A DNA stretch of 64,000 bases from Methylolobus aquaticus. GTDB lineage: Bacteria; Pseudomonadota; Gammaproteobacteria; Methylococcales; Methylococcaceae. The position numbers and the translations under genes were made by a program. The notes beneath the pieces are model-generated. The model was given only the letters and a program-made list of their open reading frames with translations. It was not told the DNA's origin and did not search any database. The stretch is from contig SEYW01000007.1 in assembly GCA_004168015.1 (NCBI GenBank), forward strand, positions 62,001-126,000, written 5' to 3'. This document shows positions 38,548 to 48,276 of this stretch, in pieces; the first letter of the stretch is position 1, and each line of letters begins with the position of its first letter.

Positions 38548-39093
38548 ATGAAGACACACCTCACGCAGCGTGGCGTCGCTTCCGTGAGTCACGCGGCAAC
38601 GGTTCTTGCAGCATTCGCGCTATCCTCGTTCGGATCACCGCTCCGCGCCGAGAATCTCGTCACGGTCTCTAACATTTCGTTGGAACTCGCGCAAAAGGCC
38701 GCGGCCGCGAGTTTGCGACAGTGTCAGACGGATGGCCACCGCGTCAGCGTGACCGTGACCGATGCTGCCGGTGTGACCGTGCTGGCCGCACGGGCCGATG
38801 GCGCCGGACCGCACACCGTGGAAAGCAGCCGACGCAAGGCCTACACGGCCGCGAGCCTGCGCCAACCCACCCAAGTCATCGCAGAAATCGCGGCCGGCTC
38901 CGCGGAACTGGCCGGACTGCACGATATGAACGACTCGATCCTGCTGCTCGGGGGCGGCTTCCCGATCTCCCTGAACGGCGCCATCGTCGGCGCCATCGGA
39001 GTCGGCGGCGCACCGGGCGTGCGCCTGGACGAGACCTGCGCGCGAGCCGGACTGGCCGCCATCGGCGCTGAGCCATTCGGACCGCCGAAATAG
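38548..39093 (+). CDS. exported GlcG/HbpS family protein
   Basis: The 181-residue protein has a signal peptide (cleavage near LRA-ENL) and a GlcG/HbpS domain: ISLELAQKAAAASLRQC, VSVTVTDAAGVTVLAARADGA, RRKAYTAASLRQPT, and GGGFPISLNGAIVGAIGVGGA. HbpS of Streptomyces is an extracellular haem-binding sensor partner; GlcG is of unknown role. Here the function is unknown. It follows murU by 13 bases and may be co-transcribed, although no functional link is evident. Confidence 0.82.
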   Translation: MKTHLTQRGVASVSHAATVLAAFALSSFGSPLRAENLVTVSNISLELAQKAAAASLRQCQTDGHRVSVTVTDAAGVTVLAARADGAGPHTVESSRRKAYTAASLRQPTQVIAEIAAGSAELAGLHDMNDSILLLGGGFPISLNGAIVGAIGVGGAPGVRLDETCARAGLAAIGAEPFGPPK

Positions 39094-39132
39094 CAAGCCA
39101 CCGCGCCCCTCACACCGCGAACAAACCCGCTT

Positions 39133-39453
39133 ATGGCCATGACCACAAAGCAACTGGCTCAAATTGCTTACCTGCTCCAGGCCGGCGCAGTCATTGCCGG
39201 CATCAGTTACCCGATCAGCGCGATCATCAGCCACACGCAGCTGCCCAAAGCGGGTGAGTCGTGGCTGGCATCCCACTTCCGCTGGCAGATCCAGACATTC
39301 TGGATCAGCCTCGCGGTGGGCGTCGCCGGAGCGCTCGCACTGACGGCTGGCCCGCTCGGCGTGATGATCCTCAGCGGCGACCTGATGTGGATCGTCTATC
39401 GCGTCGTTCAGGGCTGGGTCCGGCTGAGCCGCGAGCAAGCCGTGGGACCGTGA
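39133..39453 (+). CDS. small predicted inner membrane protein (DUF4870-like)
   Basis: The 106-residue protein has three hydrophobic segments (about 10-35, 55-75, 78-95) and a conserved-looking SHFRWQIQTFWISL loop between them, a pattern common in small gammaproteobacterial membrane proteins related to DUF4870. No function is known. Either of two in-frame ATGs (39133 or 39139) may be used. Confidence 0.65.
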   Translation: MAMTTKQLAQIAYLLQAGAVIAGISYPISAIISHTQLPKAGESWLASHFRWQIQTFWISLAVGVAGALALTAGPLGVMILSGDLMWIVYRVVQGWVRLSREQAVGP

Positions 39454-39472
39454 TTCGTCCCCGCAACCGGCG

Positions 39473-40669
39473 TCACTCCGTCACGGGCGGCAACCGGTAA
39501 CCGTCGGTCAGGGTCTGCAGGAATACCACGATGTCGTCGACCTCCTGATCAGTCAAACCAAGCTGGCCTAGTTCGTCCCGATTGACGTTGTGGGTCACCT
39601 CGGGCCGGGGCCAACAGCCCCTCCGCAAAGCTTCTGCCTCACCGACGAACCGTGACTTGCACGCCGGCCTGACGTCACGATCGTTGTAGAAGGCAACCAC
39701 TGCCCGCAGGCTGGCGAAGTAACCGTTGTGCATGTACGGTCCGCTGACGGCGACGTTGCGCAGCGTCGGCACCTTGAACTTGCCGTCTTCCGAGGACCGC
39801 GCGAGAACCGCTCCCAACCCCCTGTCGACGAACTCCCGCTGCTCCGGATTGAACTCCGCGGGCAAACCGTAGAACGGATTGGCCGGATTCCGCGGCACGC
39901 CGAGATTGTCATAGGTGTAGTCGGTGAATAGCGGCGGGGTCCGACCCGGCCCCGGGGCACTGGGATGACATGCGGCGCAATTGCCCTTGGCTGGATCCTC
40001 GAACAGACGCAGCCCGTTCGCTTCGGCAGGGGTCAACTCGGCCTTCCCGGCGAGATATGCGTCGTACTTGGCACTGAAGCGGTTCATCAGGCGGGTGTTC
40101 TCGAACGCGGCAATCGCATCCGCTATACGGTCGTAGGCGCGATCGACCTCGGCCAACGCCTTGGGCCCGTAAACGGCGCGGAACAGATCGGCGTAGTGGG
40201 CTTGGCGCACCTTTCGGACGACTGTCGCCTTGTCCGGATTGGCCATCTCGAGCGGGTTCAGGAACGGCATGCCGGCCTGATCTTCCAGGGTCGCCGCCCG
40301 CCCGTCGAGGAACTGTCCGCCCACGAAAAGCCCCTCGGCAGGATCGTAATGGAATGCCGGAGCGAAGGCGGAGTAGGCAGCGGTGGGCGCGTTGCGACTG
40401 CCGAAGCGGCCGGGAATCACGCCCTTCGAGGTGGGCGTGCGCGGATCGGGATCCGAGAACCCAGCGTTCGGATCGTGGCAACTCGAGCACGACTGACCGG
40501 GCGGCGTGGACAGATCCGAATCGAAAAACAGTTTCTGCCCGAGTTGGGCCTTCAGCGGCAGGAATCGCTGACCGCCGAGAACCGGGCCTTCGGCCCAGCC
40601 CAGTGCGGGCAGCGAGACCATGCATGCCACGGCGGCGATCGGAAAAATAACGGAACGAGCGCGTTTCAT
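39473..40669 (-). CDS. exported di-haem cytochrome c peroxidase/MauG-like protein
   Basis: The 398-residue protein has a signal peptide (cleavage near WAEG) and two haem c sites: CSSCH in GQSCSSCHDPNAGFSD, and CAACH in KGNCAACHPSAPGPG. The segments GSRNAPTAAYSAF, FLDGRAATLEDQAGMPFLNPLEM and KVPTLRNVAVSGPYMHNGYFASL are typical of the di-haem cytochrome c peroxidase family. It may reduce H2O2 in the periplasm or act as a MauG-like oxidant of another protein. The ATG at 40669 follows AGGTG; a GTG three codons upstream is also open. Haem attachment would depend on the Ccm system encoded downstream in the window. Confidence 0.9.
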   Translation of the reverse strand: MKRARSVIFPIAAVACMVSLPALGWAEGPVLGGQRFLPLKAQLGQKLFFDSDLSTPPGQSCSSCHDPNAGFSDPDPRTPTSKGVIPGRFGSRNAPTAAYSAFAPAFHYDPAEGLFVGGQFLDGRAATLEDQAGMPFLNPLEMANPDKATVVRKVRQAHYADLFRAVYGPKALAEVDRAYDRIADAIAAFENTRLMNRFSAKYDAYLAGKAELTPAEANGLRLFEDPAKGNCAACHPSAPGPGRTPPLFTDYTYDNLGVPRNPANPFYGLPAEFNPEQREFVDRGLGAVLARSSEDGKFKVPTLRNVAVSGPYMHNGYFASLRAVVAFYNDRDVRPACKSRFVGEAEALRRGCWPRPEVTHNVNRDELGQLGLTDQEVDDIVVFLQTLTDGYRLPPVTE

Positions 40670-40689
40670 GGCCGGCACCTGATTAGTTT

Positions 40690-40720
40690 TTACAGTTGAT
40701 AAACATTACCATCTGTAATG
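40690..40720. promoter_or_regulatory. nested inverted repeats in front of the di-haem peroxidase gene
   Basis: Two overlapping dyads lie 20-50 bases upstream of the start at 40669: TTACAG...CTGTAA (40690-40695 and 40713-40718) and CATTAC-N5-GTAATG (40704-40720). The spot is AT-rich, unlike its surroundings, so a promoter with an operator is likely. The regulator is unknown. Confidence 0.45.
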
Positions 40721-40879
40721 CAATTCAATCAAGATCCCGACACACCATCACCCCGCGGCCGTACCGTCCAAGCCGAGTTTGACAAGAACCACCGCGGATC
40801 TTATTTTTAGGCGTTTTGTCACGGCGCCTCACCGCGTACACCCGCCCTCCCCCAACGACCTCTGCCTGCCGAGCCGCGA

Positions 40880-42064
40880 ATGGAAGAATTTCAGCGCATC
40901 AAACGCTTACCGCCGTACGTCTTCAACATCGTCAATGAACTGAAGGCGAAGGAACGAGCGGCCGGCAGCGACATCATCGACTTCGGCATGGGTAATCCGG
41001 ACAGACCGACACCCAAACACATCGTCGACAAGCTGGTCGAGGTTTCCCGCAAGGACACCAACCACCGCTATTCGGTATCGCGCGGCATTCCCCGCCTCCG
41101 CCGCGCCATCTGCAACTGGTACCGGGACCGCTTCGACGTCGAACTGGATCTGGACACCCAGGCGATCGTCACGATCGGCTCGAAGGAAGGCCTGGCCCAT
41201 CTGGCGATGGCCACGATGGGCCCCGGCGACGCGGTGCTCGTGCCCAATCCCGCCTACCCGATCCATCCGTATGGCTTCGTGCTGGCCGGTGCGGATGTCC
41301 GCCACGTGCCGTTGATCGACGGGGTCGACTTCTTCGAGGAACTCGAAAAGGCCATCAAGACCTCGTGGCCGAAACCGAAGATGCTCGTCCTGAACTTTCC
41401 GGGCAACCCGACCACGCAGTGCGTCGAGTTGGACTTCTTCGAGAAGGTCATCGAAATCGCTCGCGAATACCGGATCTGGGTGGTGCATGACCTCGCGTAC
41501 GCCGACCTCGTCTTCGACGGATACGTCGCCCCGTCGATCCTGCAGGTTCCTCATGCGACCGAAGTCGCCGTCGAGTTCTTCACGCTGTCAAAGAGCTACA
41601 ACATGCCGGGGTGGCGCGTGGGTTTCATGTGTGGCAACCCCGAGTTGGTCGCCGCGCTGGCCCGCATAAAGTCCTATCTGGACTACGGAATGTTCACCCC
41701 GATTCAGGTCGCTGCGATCACCGCTCTGGAAGGCCCCCAGGATTGCGTCCACGAGATCTGCGAACTCTATCGATCACGCCGGGATACGCTTTGCAAGGGC
41801 CTGAACGACATCGGGTGGCACGTCGAGAAGCCGCGCGGCACCATGTTCGTCTGGGCTCCGATCCCGGAGCAGTACCGCGCGATGGGTTCGCTGGAATTTG
41901 CGAAAAAGCTGTTGCTCGATGCGCAAGTCGCCGTATCGCCCGGCATCGGCTTCGGTGAGTTCGGCGACGACCACGTGCGTTTCAGCCTGATCGAGAACGA
42001 ACACCGGACGCGACAAGCCGTGCGCGGCATCCGTCATATGCTGCGACGGGACAATGAAGTATGA
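40880..42064 (+). CDS. alaC: AlaC-type alanine transaminase (class I/II aminotransferase)
   Basis: The 394-residue enzyme is a PLP aminotransferase of fold type I. Landmarks are [17 protein letters not shown] at the N-terminus, [22 protein letters not shown], the [13 protein letters not shown] pyridine-binding aspartate and the PLP lysine K238 in [12 protein letters not shown]. The family makes alanine from pyruvate and glutamate. It sits 12 bases upstream of hom, so alaC-hom-thrC is probably one operon. That position has led to annotation as an aspartate-family enzyme in some genomes; sequence favours AlaC. Confidence 0.88.
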   Translation: MEEFQRIKRLPPYVFNIVNELKAKERAAGSDIIDFGMGNPDRPTPKHIVDKLVEVSRKDTNHRYSVSRGIPRLRRAICNWYRDRFDVELDLDTQAIVTIGSKEGLAHLAMATMGPGDAVLVPNPAYPIHPYGFVLAGADVRHVPLIDGVDFFEELEKAIKTSWPKPKMLVLNFPGNPTTQCVELDFFEKVIEIAREYRIWVVHDLAYADLVFDGYVAPSILQVPHATEVAVEFFTLSKSYNMPGWRVGFMCGNPELVAALARIKSYLDYGMFTPIQVAAITALEGPQDCVHEICELYRSRRDTLCKGLNDIGWHVEKPRGTMFVWAPIPEQYRAMGSLEFAKKLLLDAQVAVSPGIGFGEFGDDHVRFSLIENEHRTRQAVRGIRHMLRRDNEV

Positions 42065-42076
42065 TCGCCGGTCGAG

Positions 42077-43408
42077 ATGCCACGTGAGGATCTGTCATTG
42101 AAGCCGGTAAAGATTGGCCTGCTCGGGCTGGGTACGGTCGGCGGCGGCACCGTCAACGTGCTGCGTCGAAATGCCAGCGAGATCAGCCGGCGCGCCGGCC
42201 GCGAAATTCAGATCGCCCGGATTGCGACTCGCAACCTCGCGCGCGCCCGAATTTGCGATACCAGCGGGCTGGAAGTCACCACCGATCCGCATGCAGTCGT
42301 CGACGATCCCGGCATCCAGATCGTCGTCGAACTGATCGGCGGCGAAGTACCGGCCAAAGATCTGGTGCTGCGGGCCCTGAACCGGGGCAAGCATGTCGTT
42401 ACCGCGAACAAGATGCTGATCGCGCTGCACGGCAACGAGATATTCGCCGAGGCGAGCCGACGCGGGTTGATGGTGGCCTTCGAAGCCGCCGTGGCAGGTG
42501 GCATCCCGATCATCAAGACCTTGCGTGAGGGCCTGGCCGGCAATCGCGTCGAGTGGGTCGCCGGGATCATCAACGGGACCTGCAACTTCATCCTGACCGA
42601 AATGCGCGACAAGGGGCGCGATTTCGACAGCGTGCTGAAGGAGGCCCAGGCGCTGGGTTATGCCGAGGCCGACCCCGCCTTCGACATCGAGGGTACGGAC
42701 ACCGCGCACAAGCTGACGATCCTGGCCTCGATCGCGTTCGGCATCCCGCTGCAGTTCCAGCGCGTCTACGTCGAAGGCATCACCGGCATCACCGCCACGG
42801 ACGTCGCCTATGCGGAAGCCCTCGGTTATAGGATCAAATTGCTGGGCATCGCGCGGCGGACGGAACGGGGCGTGGAACTGCGGGTGCACCCGACCCTGAT
42901 TCCCGAGCGCCGGCTGATCGCCAACGTGGCGGGTGTAATGAACGCCATCCTGGTCAAGGGCGACGCTGTAGGACCCACGCTGTACTACGGTGCCGGCGCC
43001 GGCGCCGAGCCGACGGCGTCCTCGGTCGTAGCGGATCTGGTCGATGTCGTGCGCACGCTGACTTCCGATTCCGAGAATCGCGTGCCGCACCTCGCATTCC
43101 AGCCACAGTCGATCTCCGACATCCCGGTACTCGCCATCGACGAGGTCGAAACCGCCTACTACCTGAGGCTGAACGCCGAAGACAAACCCGGCGTGCTGGC
43201 CGACATCGCCCGGATCCTCGCCAACCAGGGCATCAGCATCGAGGCGTTGATACAGAAGGAAGCGCCCACGGGCGCGAGTCATCTGCCGATCATCATGATC
43301 ACCCACCGGGTGCTGGAGCGGGAACTGAATGCTGCGCTGGCGCAAATCGAAGCCCTCGACACGATCCAGGGTCCCGCCGTGCGGATCCGCCTCGAAACCT
43401 TGAAGTAA
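42077..43408 (+). CDS. hom: homoserine dehydrogenase
   Basis: This 443-residue monofunctional homoserine dehydrogenase reduces aspartate semialdehyde to homoserine, the branch point to threonine and methionine. The NAD(P) motif is [18 protein letters not shown] near the N-terminus; the active-site region includes [20 protein letters not shown] and FNxxxTEM-like [11 protein letters not shown]; and [17 protein letters not shown] carries catalytic residues. A C-terminal ACT domain (from about 355, [21 protein letters not shown]) points to allosteric control, probably by threonine. It is followed by thrC. Confidence 0.96.
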   Translation: MPREDLSLKPVKIGLLGLGTVGGGTVNVLRRNASEISRRAGREIQIARIATRNLARARICDTSGLEVTTDPHAVVDDPGIQIVVELIGGEVPAKDLVLRALNRGKHVVTANKMLIALHGNEIFAEASRRGLMVAFEAAVAGGIPIIKTLREGLAGNRVEWVAGIINGTCNFILTEMRDKGRDFDSVLKEAQALGYAEADPAFDIEGTDTAHKLTILASIAFGIPLQFQRVYVEGITGITATDVAYAEALGYRIKLLGIARRTERGVELRVHPTLIPERRLIANVAGVMNAILVKGDAVGPTLYYGAGAGAEPTASSVVADLVDVVRTLTSDSENRVPHLAFQPQSISDIPVLAIDEVETAYYLRLNAEDKPGVLADIARILANQGISIEALIQKEAPTGASHLPIIMITHRVLERELNAALAQIEALDTIQGPAVRIRLETLK

Positions 43409-43476
43409 GCGCGAGCCCCAAAGCCGGACTCGCGCGTTACGACAGACGCCCCAGCCTTTTCGCAACGACTGCCACC

Positions 43477-44568
43477 ATGCCTTCAGCCAACCGCTACATC
43501 GGACTCATCCACCGCTACCGCGACCGTCTGCCCTGCACGGACAAGACCTGTCCGATCAGCCTCGGCGAGGGCAACACGCCGTTGATCCAACTCCGCAACA
43601 TCCCGAGGCTGATCGGCAAGGATGTTGCGTTGTATGTCAAATTCGAGGGGCTGAACCCCACGGGCTCCTTCAAGGACCGCGGCATGACCATGGCCGTGTC
43701 GAAAGCCGTCGAGGAGAACAGCCGGGCGATCATCTGCGCGTCGACCGGCAACACGTCTGCCGCCGCCGCCGCGTATGCCGGACGTGCCGGCATCACGGCC
43801 TTCGTATTGATTCCCGACGGCAAAATCGCCATGGGCAAGCTGGCTCAAGCCATGCTGTACGGCGCGGTCGTGCTGCAAATCAAGGGCAATTTCGATGACG
43901 GCATGCGGATCGTGAAAGAGATCGCCGACCATGCGCCGGTCACGATCGTCAATTCGATCAACCCTTTCCGTATCGACGGGCAGAAGACAGCAGCGTTCGA
44001 GATCGTCGACGAACTGGGCGAGGCGCCGACCTACCATTGCCTCCCAGTCGGCAATGCCGGCAACATCACCGCCTACTGGAAGGGTTACAGCGAATACGCG
44101 ATCGGCACCGAGCGCCATGCACCGGTGACCGACCGGCGACCGATCATGCTGGGGTATCAGGCAGCGGGCGCCGCACCTTTCCTGACCGGCGAAATGATCG
44201 ACCATCCCGAGACCATCGCCACCGCGATCCGCATCGGGCACCCGCAATCCTGGGACGGGGCCTGGCGCGCGCAGCGTGAATCGGGCGGCTGGTTCGCCGG
44301 CTTCACCGATCAGGAGATCCTGGCGGCGCAAAAACTGCTCGCCGAGAAGGAAGGCATCTTTTGCGAACCCGCCTCGGCGATTTCGGTAGCCGGCGCGATC
44401 CATGACATCGAACGGGGCCGCATCCCCGAGGGCAGTACGGTCGTTTGCACTCTGACCGGACACGGCCTCAAAGACCCGGACACGGCCATTGGGCAATGCA
44501 CGGTCAAGCCGCGCACTGTCGAAGCCCAACTCGACGCGGTGAAACGCGCTATCCTCGATGTACTCTAA
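43477..44568 (+). CDS. thrC: threonine synthase
   Basis: Threonine synthase converts O-phosphohomoserine to threonine with PLP. The 363-residue length indicates the shorter class of the family. The PLP lysine is K66 in [12 protein letters not shown]; the glycine-rich phosphate loop is [31 protein letters not shown] binds the cofactor. It ends the alaC-hom-thrC run. The homoserine kinase needed between Hom and ThrC is not in the window. Confidence 0.95.
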   Translation: MPSANRYIGLIHRYRDRLPCTDKTCPISLGEGNTPLIQLRNIPRLIGKDVALYVKFEGLNPTGSFKDRGMTMAVSKAVEENSRAIICASTGNTSAAAAAYAGRAGITAFVLIPDGKIAMGKLAQAMLYGAVVLQIKGNFDDGMRIVKEIADHAPVTIVNSINPFRIDGQKTAAFEIVDELGEAPTYHCLPVGNAGNITAYWKGYSEYAIGTERHAPVTDRRPIMLGYQAAGAAPFLTGEMIDHPETIATAIRIGHPQSWDGAWRAQRESGGWFAGFTDQEILAAQKLLAEKEGIFCEPASAISVAGAIHDIERGRIPEGSTVVCTLTGHGLKDPDTAIGQCTVKPRTVEAQLDAVKRAILDVL

Positions 44569-44654
44569 GGGGGTGTGAAGAGTCCGGCCGCTATAGTGCC
44601 AGTACGCTCGCCTCCACAAACACTGAACGACAGCGCCAGGCGCACGACCTCACG

Positions 44655-44825
44655 ATGGACTTCGAACACTTTCTGAACATGGGCGGCTATGCCGCCTACG
44701 TCTGGCCGGCCTACGGGCTGGCCGCGCTCGTGCTCGCCGCCAACCTGATCGCGGCGCGCCGCCGCCACACCCGTGTGCAGCGGCGATTCTCAGCCTTGTA
44801 CCAACAGCGCAAGAGTTCCGCATGA
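44655..44825 (+). CDS. ccmD: haem exporter protein CcmD
   Basis: CcmD is a tiny membrane protein that stabilises the CcmC-CcmE complex and helps release holo-CcmE. The 56 residues contain the family pattern GGYAAYVWPAYGLAALVLAANL as one transmembrane helix followed by a basic tail. The stop overlaps the ccmE start by ATGA. The genes normally upstream, ccmABC, are absent; thrC is there instead. Confidence 0.9.
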   Translation: MDFEHFLNMGGYAAYVWPAYGLAALVLAANLIAARRRHTRVQRRFSALYQQRKSSA

Positions 44826-45286
44826 CACGGCGGCATCAGCGCATGCTGGCGGTGAGCGGCATCCTTATCGGGATCGCGGTCGCTGCATTTTTTGCTCTGT
44901 CCGCATTCCAGAAGAACCTGCTGTACTTCTACACGCCATCACAGGTCGCCGCGGGCGAAGCGCCCAAAGGCTATCCATTCCGCGTCGGCGGCCTGGTCGT
45001 TCCGGGCAGCGTGAAGCGCGATGCCGGCAGTCTGAAGGTGAGATTCGAGGTCACCGACGGTCCGGCGAGCGTCGCGGTCACTTACAGTGGCATCCTTCCG
45101 GACCTTTTCCGGGAAGGCCAGGGGATCATCTCGATCGGGCAGTTGAATCAGGACGGCGTGTTCGAAGCCACGGAGGTCCTCGCCAAGCACGACGAAAACT
45201 ACATGCCGCCCGAAATCGCCGACACCGTGAAGCACGGCGCCGACGGCAAGCCCGTCCTCGATTACCAGGCCTGGCAACCGAAATGA
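44822..45286 (+). CDS. ccmE: cytochrome c maturation haem chaperone CcmE
   Basis: CcmE carries haem in the periplasm by a covalent bond to a histidine. The 154-residue protein has an N-terminal signal anchor, the OB-fold region FRVGGLVVPGSVKRD, VTYSGILPDLFREGQGI, and the haem-binding VLAKHDENYMPPE with its histidine and tyrosine. It overlaps ccmD and ccmF by 4 bases each, so translation is coupled. Confidence 0.96.
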   Translation: MTRRHQRMLAVSGILIGIAVAAFFALSAFQKNLLYFYTPSQVAAGEAPKGYPFRVGGLVVPGSVKRDAGSLKVRFEVTDGPASVAVTYSGILPDLFREGQGIISIGQLNQDGVFEATEVLAKHDENYMPPEIADTVKHGADGKPVLDYQAWQPK

Positions 45287-47256
45287 TCGCCGAACTCGGC
45301 CATCTGGCCCTGGTCATGGCCTTGATGATGGCACTGCTGCAGGCCGGTTTCCCATTGGCCGGTGCCGCGGGTGGCGTACCGCTGTGGATGGCGGTTGCCC
45401 GGGGCGCCGGGCGCGCACAGTGTTTCTTCCTGCTCGCGGCGTTCGGATGCCTGGCGGCCAGCTTCGCCCTCAACGACTTCTCGGTCGCCTACGTCGCACA
45501 GCACTCCAACAGCGCGCTGCCCCTCTACTATCGCCTGTCCGCGGTCTGGGGCGGACACGAGGGCTCGATGCTGCTCTGGGCGACCATCCTGGGGCTGTGG
45601 ACGCTGGCGGTGACCATTTTCAGCCGCAGCCTGACCGAGGACTTCGTGGCCCGCGTGCTCGGTGTCATGGGGCTGGTCAGCATCGGCATCCTGCTGTTCA
45701 TCCTGCTGACCTCAAATCCGTTCGAGCGCTTGGCGGTACCACCTGCGGACGGCAATGACCTGAATCCGCTGCTGCAGGATTTCGGCATGACGATCCATCC
45801 GCCGATGCTCTACATGGGTTACGTCGGCCTCAGCGTCGCGTTCAGCTTCGCCGTCGCCGCACTGCTGAGCGGATCGCTGGATGCGGCCTGGGCCCGCTGG
45901 TCGCGCCCATGGACATTGGTCGCGTGGACGTTTCTGACAGCCGGCATCACGCTAGGCTCCTGGTGGGCGTATTACGAACTGGGTTGGGGCGGCTGGTGGT
46001 TCTGGGACCCGGTGGAGAATGCCTCATTCATGCCGTGGCTGGTCGCGACTGCACTGATCCATTCGCTGGCCGTGACCGAGAAGCGCGGGGCGTTCAAGGC
46101 CTGGACGGTGTTGCTTGCCATCTTTGCGTTTTCGCTGAGCCTGCTGGGCACCTTCCTGGTCCGCTCGGGCGTGTTGACCTCCGTGCATGCCTTCGCGACC
46201 GACCCGGCCCGCGGACTGTTCATCCTGGTGCTGCTCGGCGTCGTGATCGGCGGATCTCTCATGCTGTACGGCTTGCGCGCACCCGCCGTCCGTGACAACG
46301 CACGCTACGAACTCGTCTCGCGCGAAAACCTGCTGTTGCTGAATAACATCCTGCTGGTCACGGCTGCCGGAAGCATCCTGCTGGGTACGCTGTATCCGCT
46401 GGTGGTCGACGCGCTCGGCCTCGGCAAGATCTCGGTCGGACCACCCTATTTCGATGCCGTGTTCGCGCCGGTGATGGCCCCGGTATTCCTGCTGGCCGGC
46501 ACGGGTCTGCTGTTTCCGTGGCGCAGTGCCAATCTGACCGCCATCGCACACCGCACCCGCTGGCTGGCCCTGCTGAGCCTGGCCGCTGGGATCGTCACCA
46601 TGGCCGTGTTCTGGAGCCTTCGCGACATCAAGACCTTGGCCACGATCACGCTGGCGATCTGGCTTGTGGTCACGGCCGGCTATACGCTCTGGAGCCGCAT
46701 TCGTCTGCGCGAACACTGGCTGGCGGGCCTCCGCTCCCAGTCACGCGGCGTCTACGGCATGACCCTCGCCCACGCCGGGCTGGCCGTCGTATTGATCGGC
46801 ATCGCCCTGTCGGGCCGCTACACGGTCGAGAAGACTGTCCGTCTCGCGCCGAACGAGACCGTGGCAATCGGCGACTACGTGTTCACCTTTCGCGGGACAA
46901 CCCGCGTGGAAGGCCCGAACTACACGGCCTCGCAAGGCGAATTCGCGGTGCGCTCGGGTACCCGCGAGGTGATACTCAAACCCGAGAAGCGCGCCTACCG
47001 GGTGCAACGCAACACGATGACCGAAGCGGCGATCGACCCGGGCCTCACCCGCGACCTGTACGTCGCGCTGGGCGAACCGATGGACAACAGCGCCTGGAGC
47101 GTCCGCCTCTACTACAAACCGTTCATTCGATGGATCTGGCTGGGCGGCCTTTGCATGGCACTCGGCGGCGTGCTGGCCGCGAGCGACAAGCGCTATCGCG
47201 TCGCCGCACGCCAGAAGGCCGCGCTGTCAGCGACGCCTTCGTCGGCCACCGCCTGA
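45283..47256 (+). CDS. ccmF: cytochrome c haem lyase subunit CcmF
   Basis: CcmF receives haem from holo-CcmE and attaches it to apocytochrome c with CcmH and CcmI. The 657-residue protein begins MIAELGHLALVMALM and has many transmembrane helices. The WWD haem-handling motif appears as WGGWWFWDPVENASFMPWL. A large periplasmic loop lies near the C-terminus. The true start is the ATG in the ATGA overlap with ccmE; the frame is open far upstream but that part is antisense-like arginine-rich sequence. Confidence 0.97.
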   Translation: MIAELGHLALVMALMMALLQAGFPLAGAAGGVPLWMAVARGAGRAQCFFLLAAFGCLAASFALNDFSVAYVAQHSNSALPLYYRLSAVWGGHEGSMLLWATILGLWTLAVTIFSRSLTEDFVARVLGVMGLVSIGILLFILLTSNPFERLAVPPADGNDLNPLLQDFGMTIHPPMLYMGYVGLSVAFSFAVAALLSGSLDAAWARWSRPWTLVAWTFLTAGITLGSWWAYYELGWGGWWFWDPVENASFMPWLVATALIHSLAVTEKRGAFKAWTVLLAIFAFSLSLLGTFLVRSGVLTSVHAFATDPARGLFILVLLGVVIGGSLMLYGLRAPAVRDNARYELVSRENLLLLNNILLVTAAGSILLGTLYPLVVDALGLGKISVGPPYFDAVFAPVMAPVFLLAGTGLLFPWRSANLTAIAHRTRWLALLSLAAGIVTMAVFWSLRDIKTLATITLAIWLVVTAGYTLWSRIRLREHWLAGLRSQSRGVYGMTLAHAGLAVVLIGIALSGRYTVEKTVRLAPNETVAIGDYVFTFRGTTRVEGPNYTASQGEFAVRSGTREVILKPEKRAYRVQRNTMTEAAIDPGLTRDLYVALGEPMDNSAWSVRLYYKPFIRWIWLGGLCMALGGVLAASDKRYRVAARQKAALSATPSSATA

Positions 47257-47274
47257 ACCCGGGGAACCCTGCCC

Positions 47275-47811
47275 TTGCGCCTGACTTTCCTGATCCCGCT
47301 GGTCGTTTTCGTGCTGATGGTCGTGCTACTCGGCGTGGGGCTGACACTCAATCCGCGCGAAGTGCCGTCGCCCTTCATCGGGAAGCCGGCACCGGCTTTC
47401 TCCGTGCCGCAACTGCATGCACCGGCCGAAGCGCTGAGCAGCGAGGTGTTCCGCGGACAGGTCAGCCTGTTGAACGTCTGGGCCTCGTGGTGCGTTTCGT
47501 GCCGACAGGAACACCCGTTGCTCGTGGAACTCGCGAAGACCAGCCGCGTGCCCATTTACGGCCTTAATTACAAGGACGAGCGGAATGCCGCCCTGGAGTG
47601 GCTGGCGCGGCTCGGCAATCCATATCGCAGCAGCGCGTTCGATGCGGACGGGCGCGTCGGCATCGATTGGGGCGTCTACGGCGTCCCCGAGACCTTCGTG
47701 ATCGACCGCAAGGGCATCATCCGGCACAAGTTCACCGGCCCCCTGACGCGTGAGGCAATCGACGGCATTCTGCTGCCACTCGTCCAGCAACTCGAAGGAG
47801 AACCGGGTTGA
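47275..47811 (+). CDS. ccmG: cytochrome c biogenesis thioredoxin CcmG/DsbE
   Basis: CcmG keeps apocytochrome cysteines reduced before haem attachment. The 178-residue protein has a signal anchor, IGKPAPAFSVPQL, and the active site VNVWASWCVSCRQEHPLL. Most CcmG proteins read WCPTC, so the V-S pair is a variant. Downstream LNYKDERNAALEWLARLGNPY and YGVPETFVIDRKG (cis-proline) are typical. The start is TTG at 47275. The reductant is expected to be DsbD (6.7-8.9 kb). Confidence 0.95.
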   Translation: MRLTFLIPLVVFVLMVVLLGVGLTLNPREVPSPFIGKPAPAFSVPQLHAPAEALSSEVFRGQVSLLNVWASWCVSCRQEHPLLVELAKTSRVPIYGLNYKDERNAALEWLARLGNPYRSSAFDADGRVGIDWGVYGVPETFVIDRKGIIRHKFTGPLTREAIDGILLPLVQQLEGEPG

Positions 47812-48272
47812 AACACTCTGTCCGGGCCTGCCTGCTCGTTCTGTGCTGCGGCTGCGTTCCCGTTGCGAGCGCCACCGAAATCCGGACCTTCAAGGACACC
47901 ACCGAACAGCTGCGTTACGAGCAGCTGGTCGAGGAATTGCGCTGTCTCGTTTGTCAAAACCAGTCCCTGGCCGACTCCGACGCGGATCTGGCGCGCGACC
48001 TGCGCGACGAGGTTTACCAGATCATTCGGAGCGGCAAGAGCGACGAAGAAGCGGTCCAGTTTCTGGTGGAGCGATATGGCGACTTCGTGTTGTACCGACC
48101 GCCGGTCAAGCCCATCACCTGGTTGCTATGGCTCGGCCCGTTCGTGGCATTGGCCGGCGGGCTGCTGTTCATCCGGTCCCGCACCCGGCAGCACGCCGCT
48201 ACGCGTTCGCCCGAGCTAAGCGCAGCTGAGCGCGAGCGACTGCGCCAACTGGAAGGCGACACCCGGAAATGA
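47808..48272 (+). CDS. ccmH: cytochrome c maturation protein CcmH
   Basis: CcmH resolves apocytochrome disulfides and is part of the haem lyase. The 154-residue protein has a signal peptide, the redox motif LRCLVCQNQSLADSDADLARDLR, and one transmembrane helix near WLLWLGPFVALAGGLLF. It starts at a TTG in a TTGA overlap with the ccmG stop, with GAAGGAG upstream as ribosome-binding site. The C-terminal TPR part is encoded by a separate ccmI gene. Confidence 0.95.
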   Translation: MKHSVRACLLVLCCGCVPVASATEIRTFKDTTEQLRYEQLVEELRCLVCQNQSLADSDADLARDLRDEVYQIIRSGKSDEEAVQFLVERYGDFVLYRPPVKPITWLLWLGPFVALAGGLLFIRSRTRQHAATRSPELSAAERERLRQLEGDTRK

Positions 48273-48276
48273 ACCG

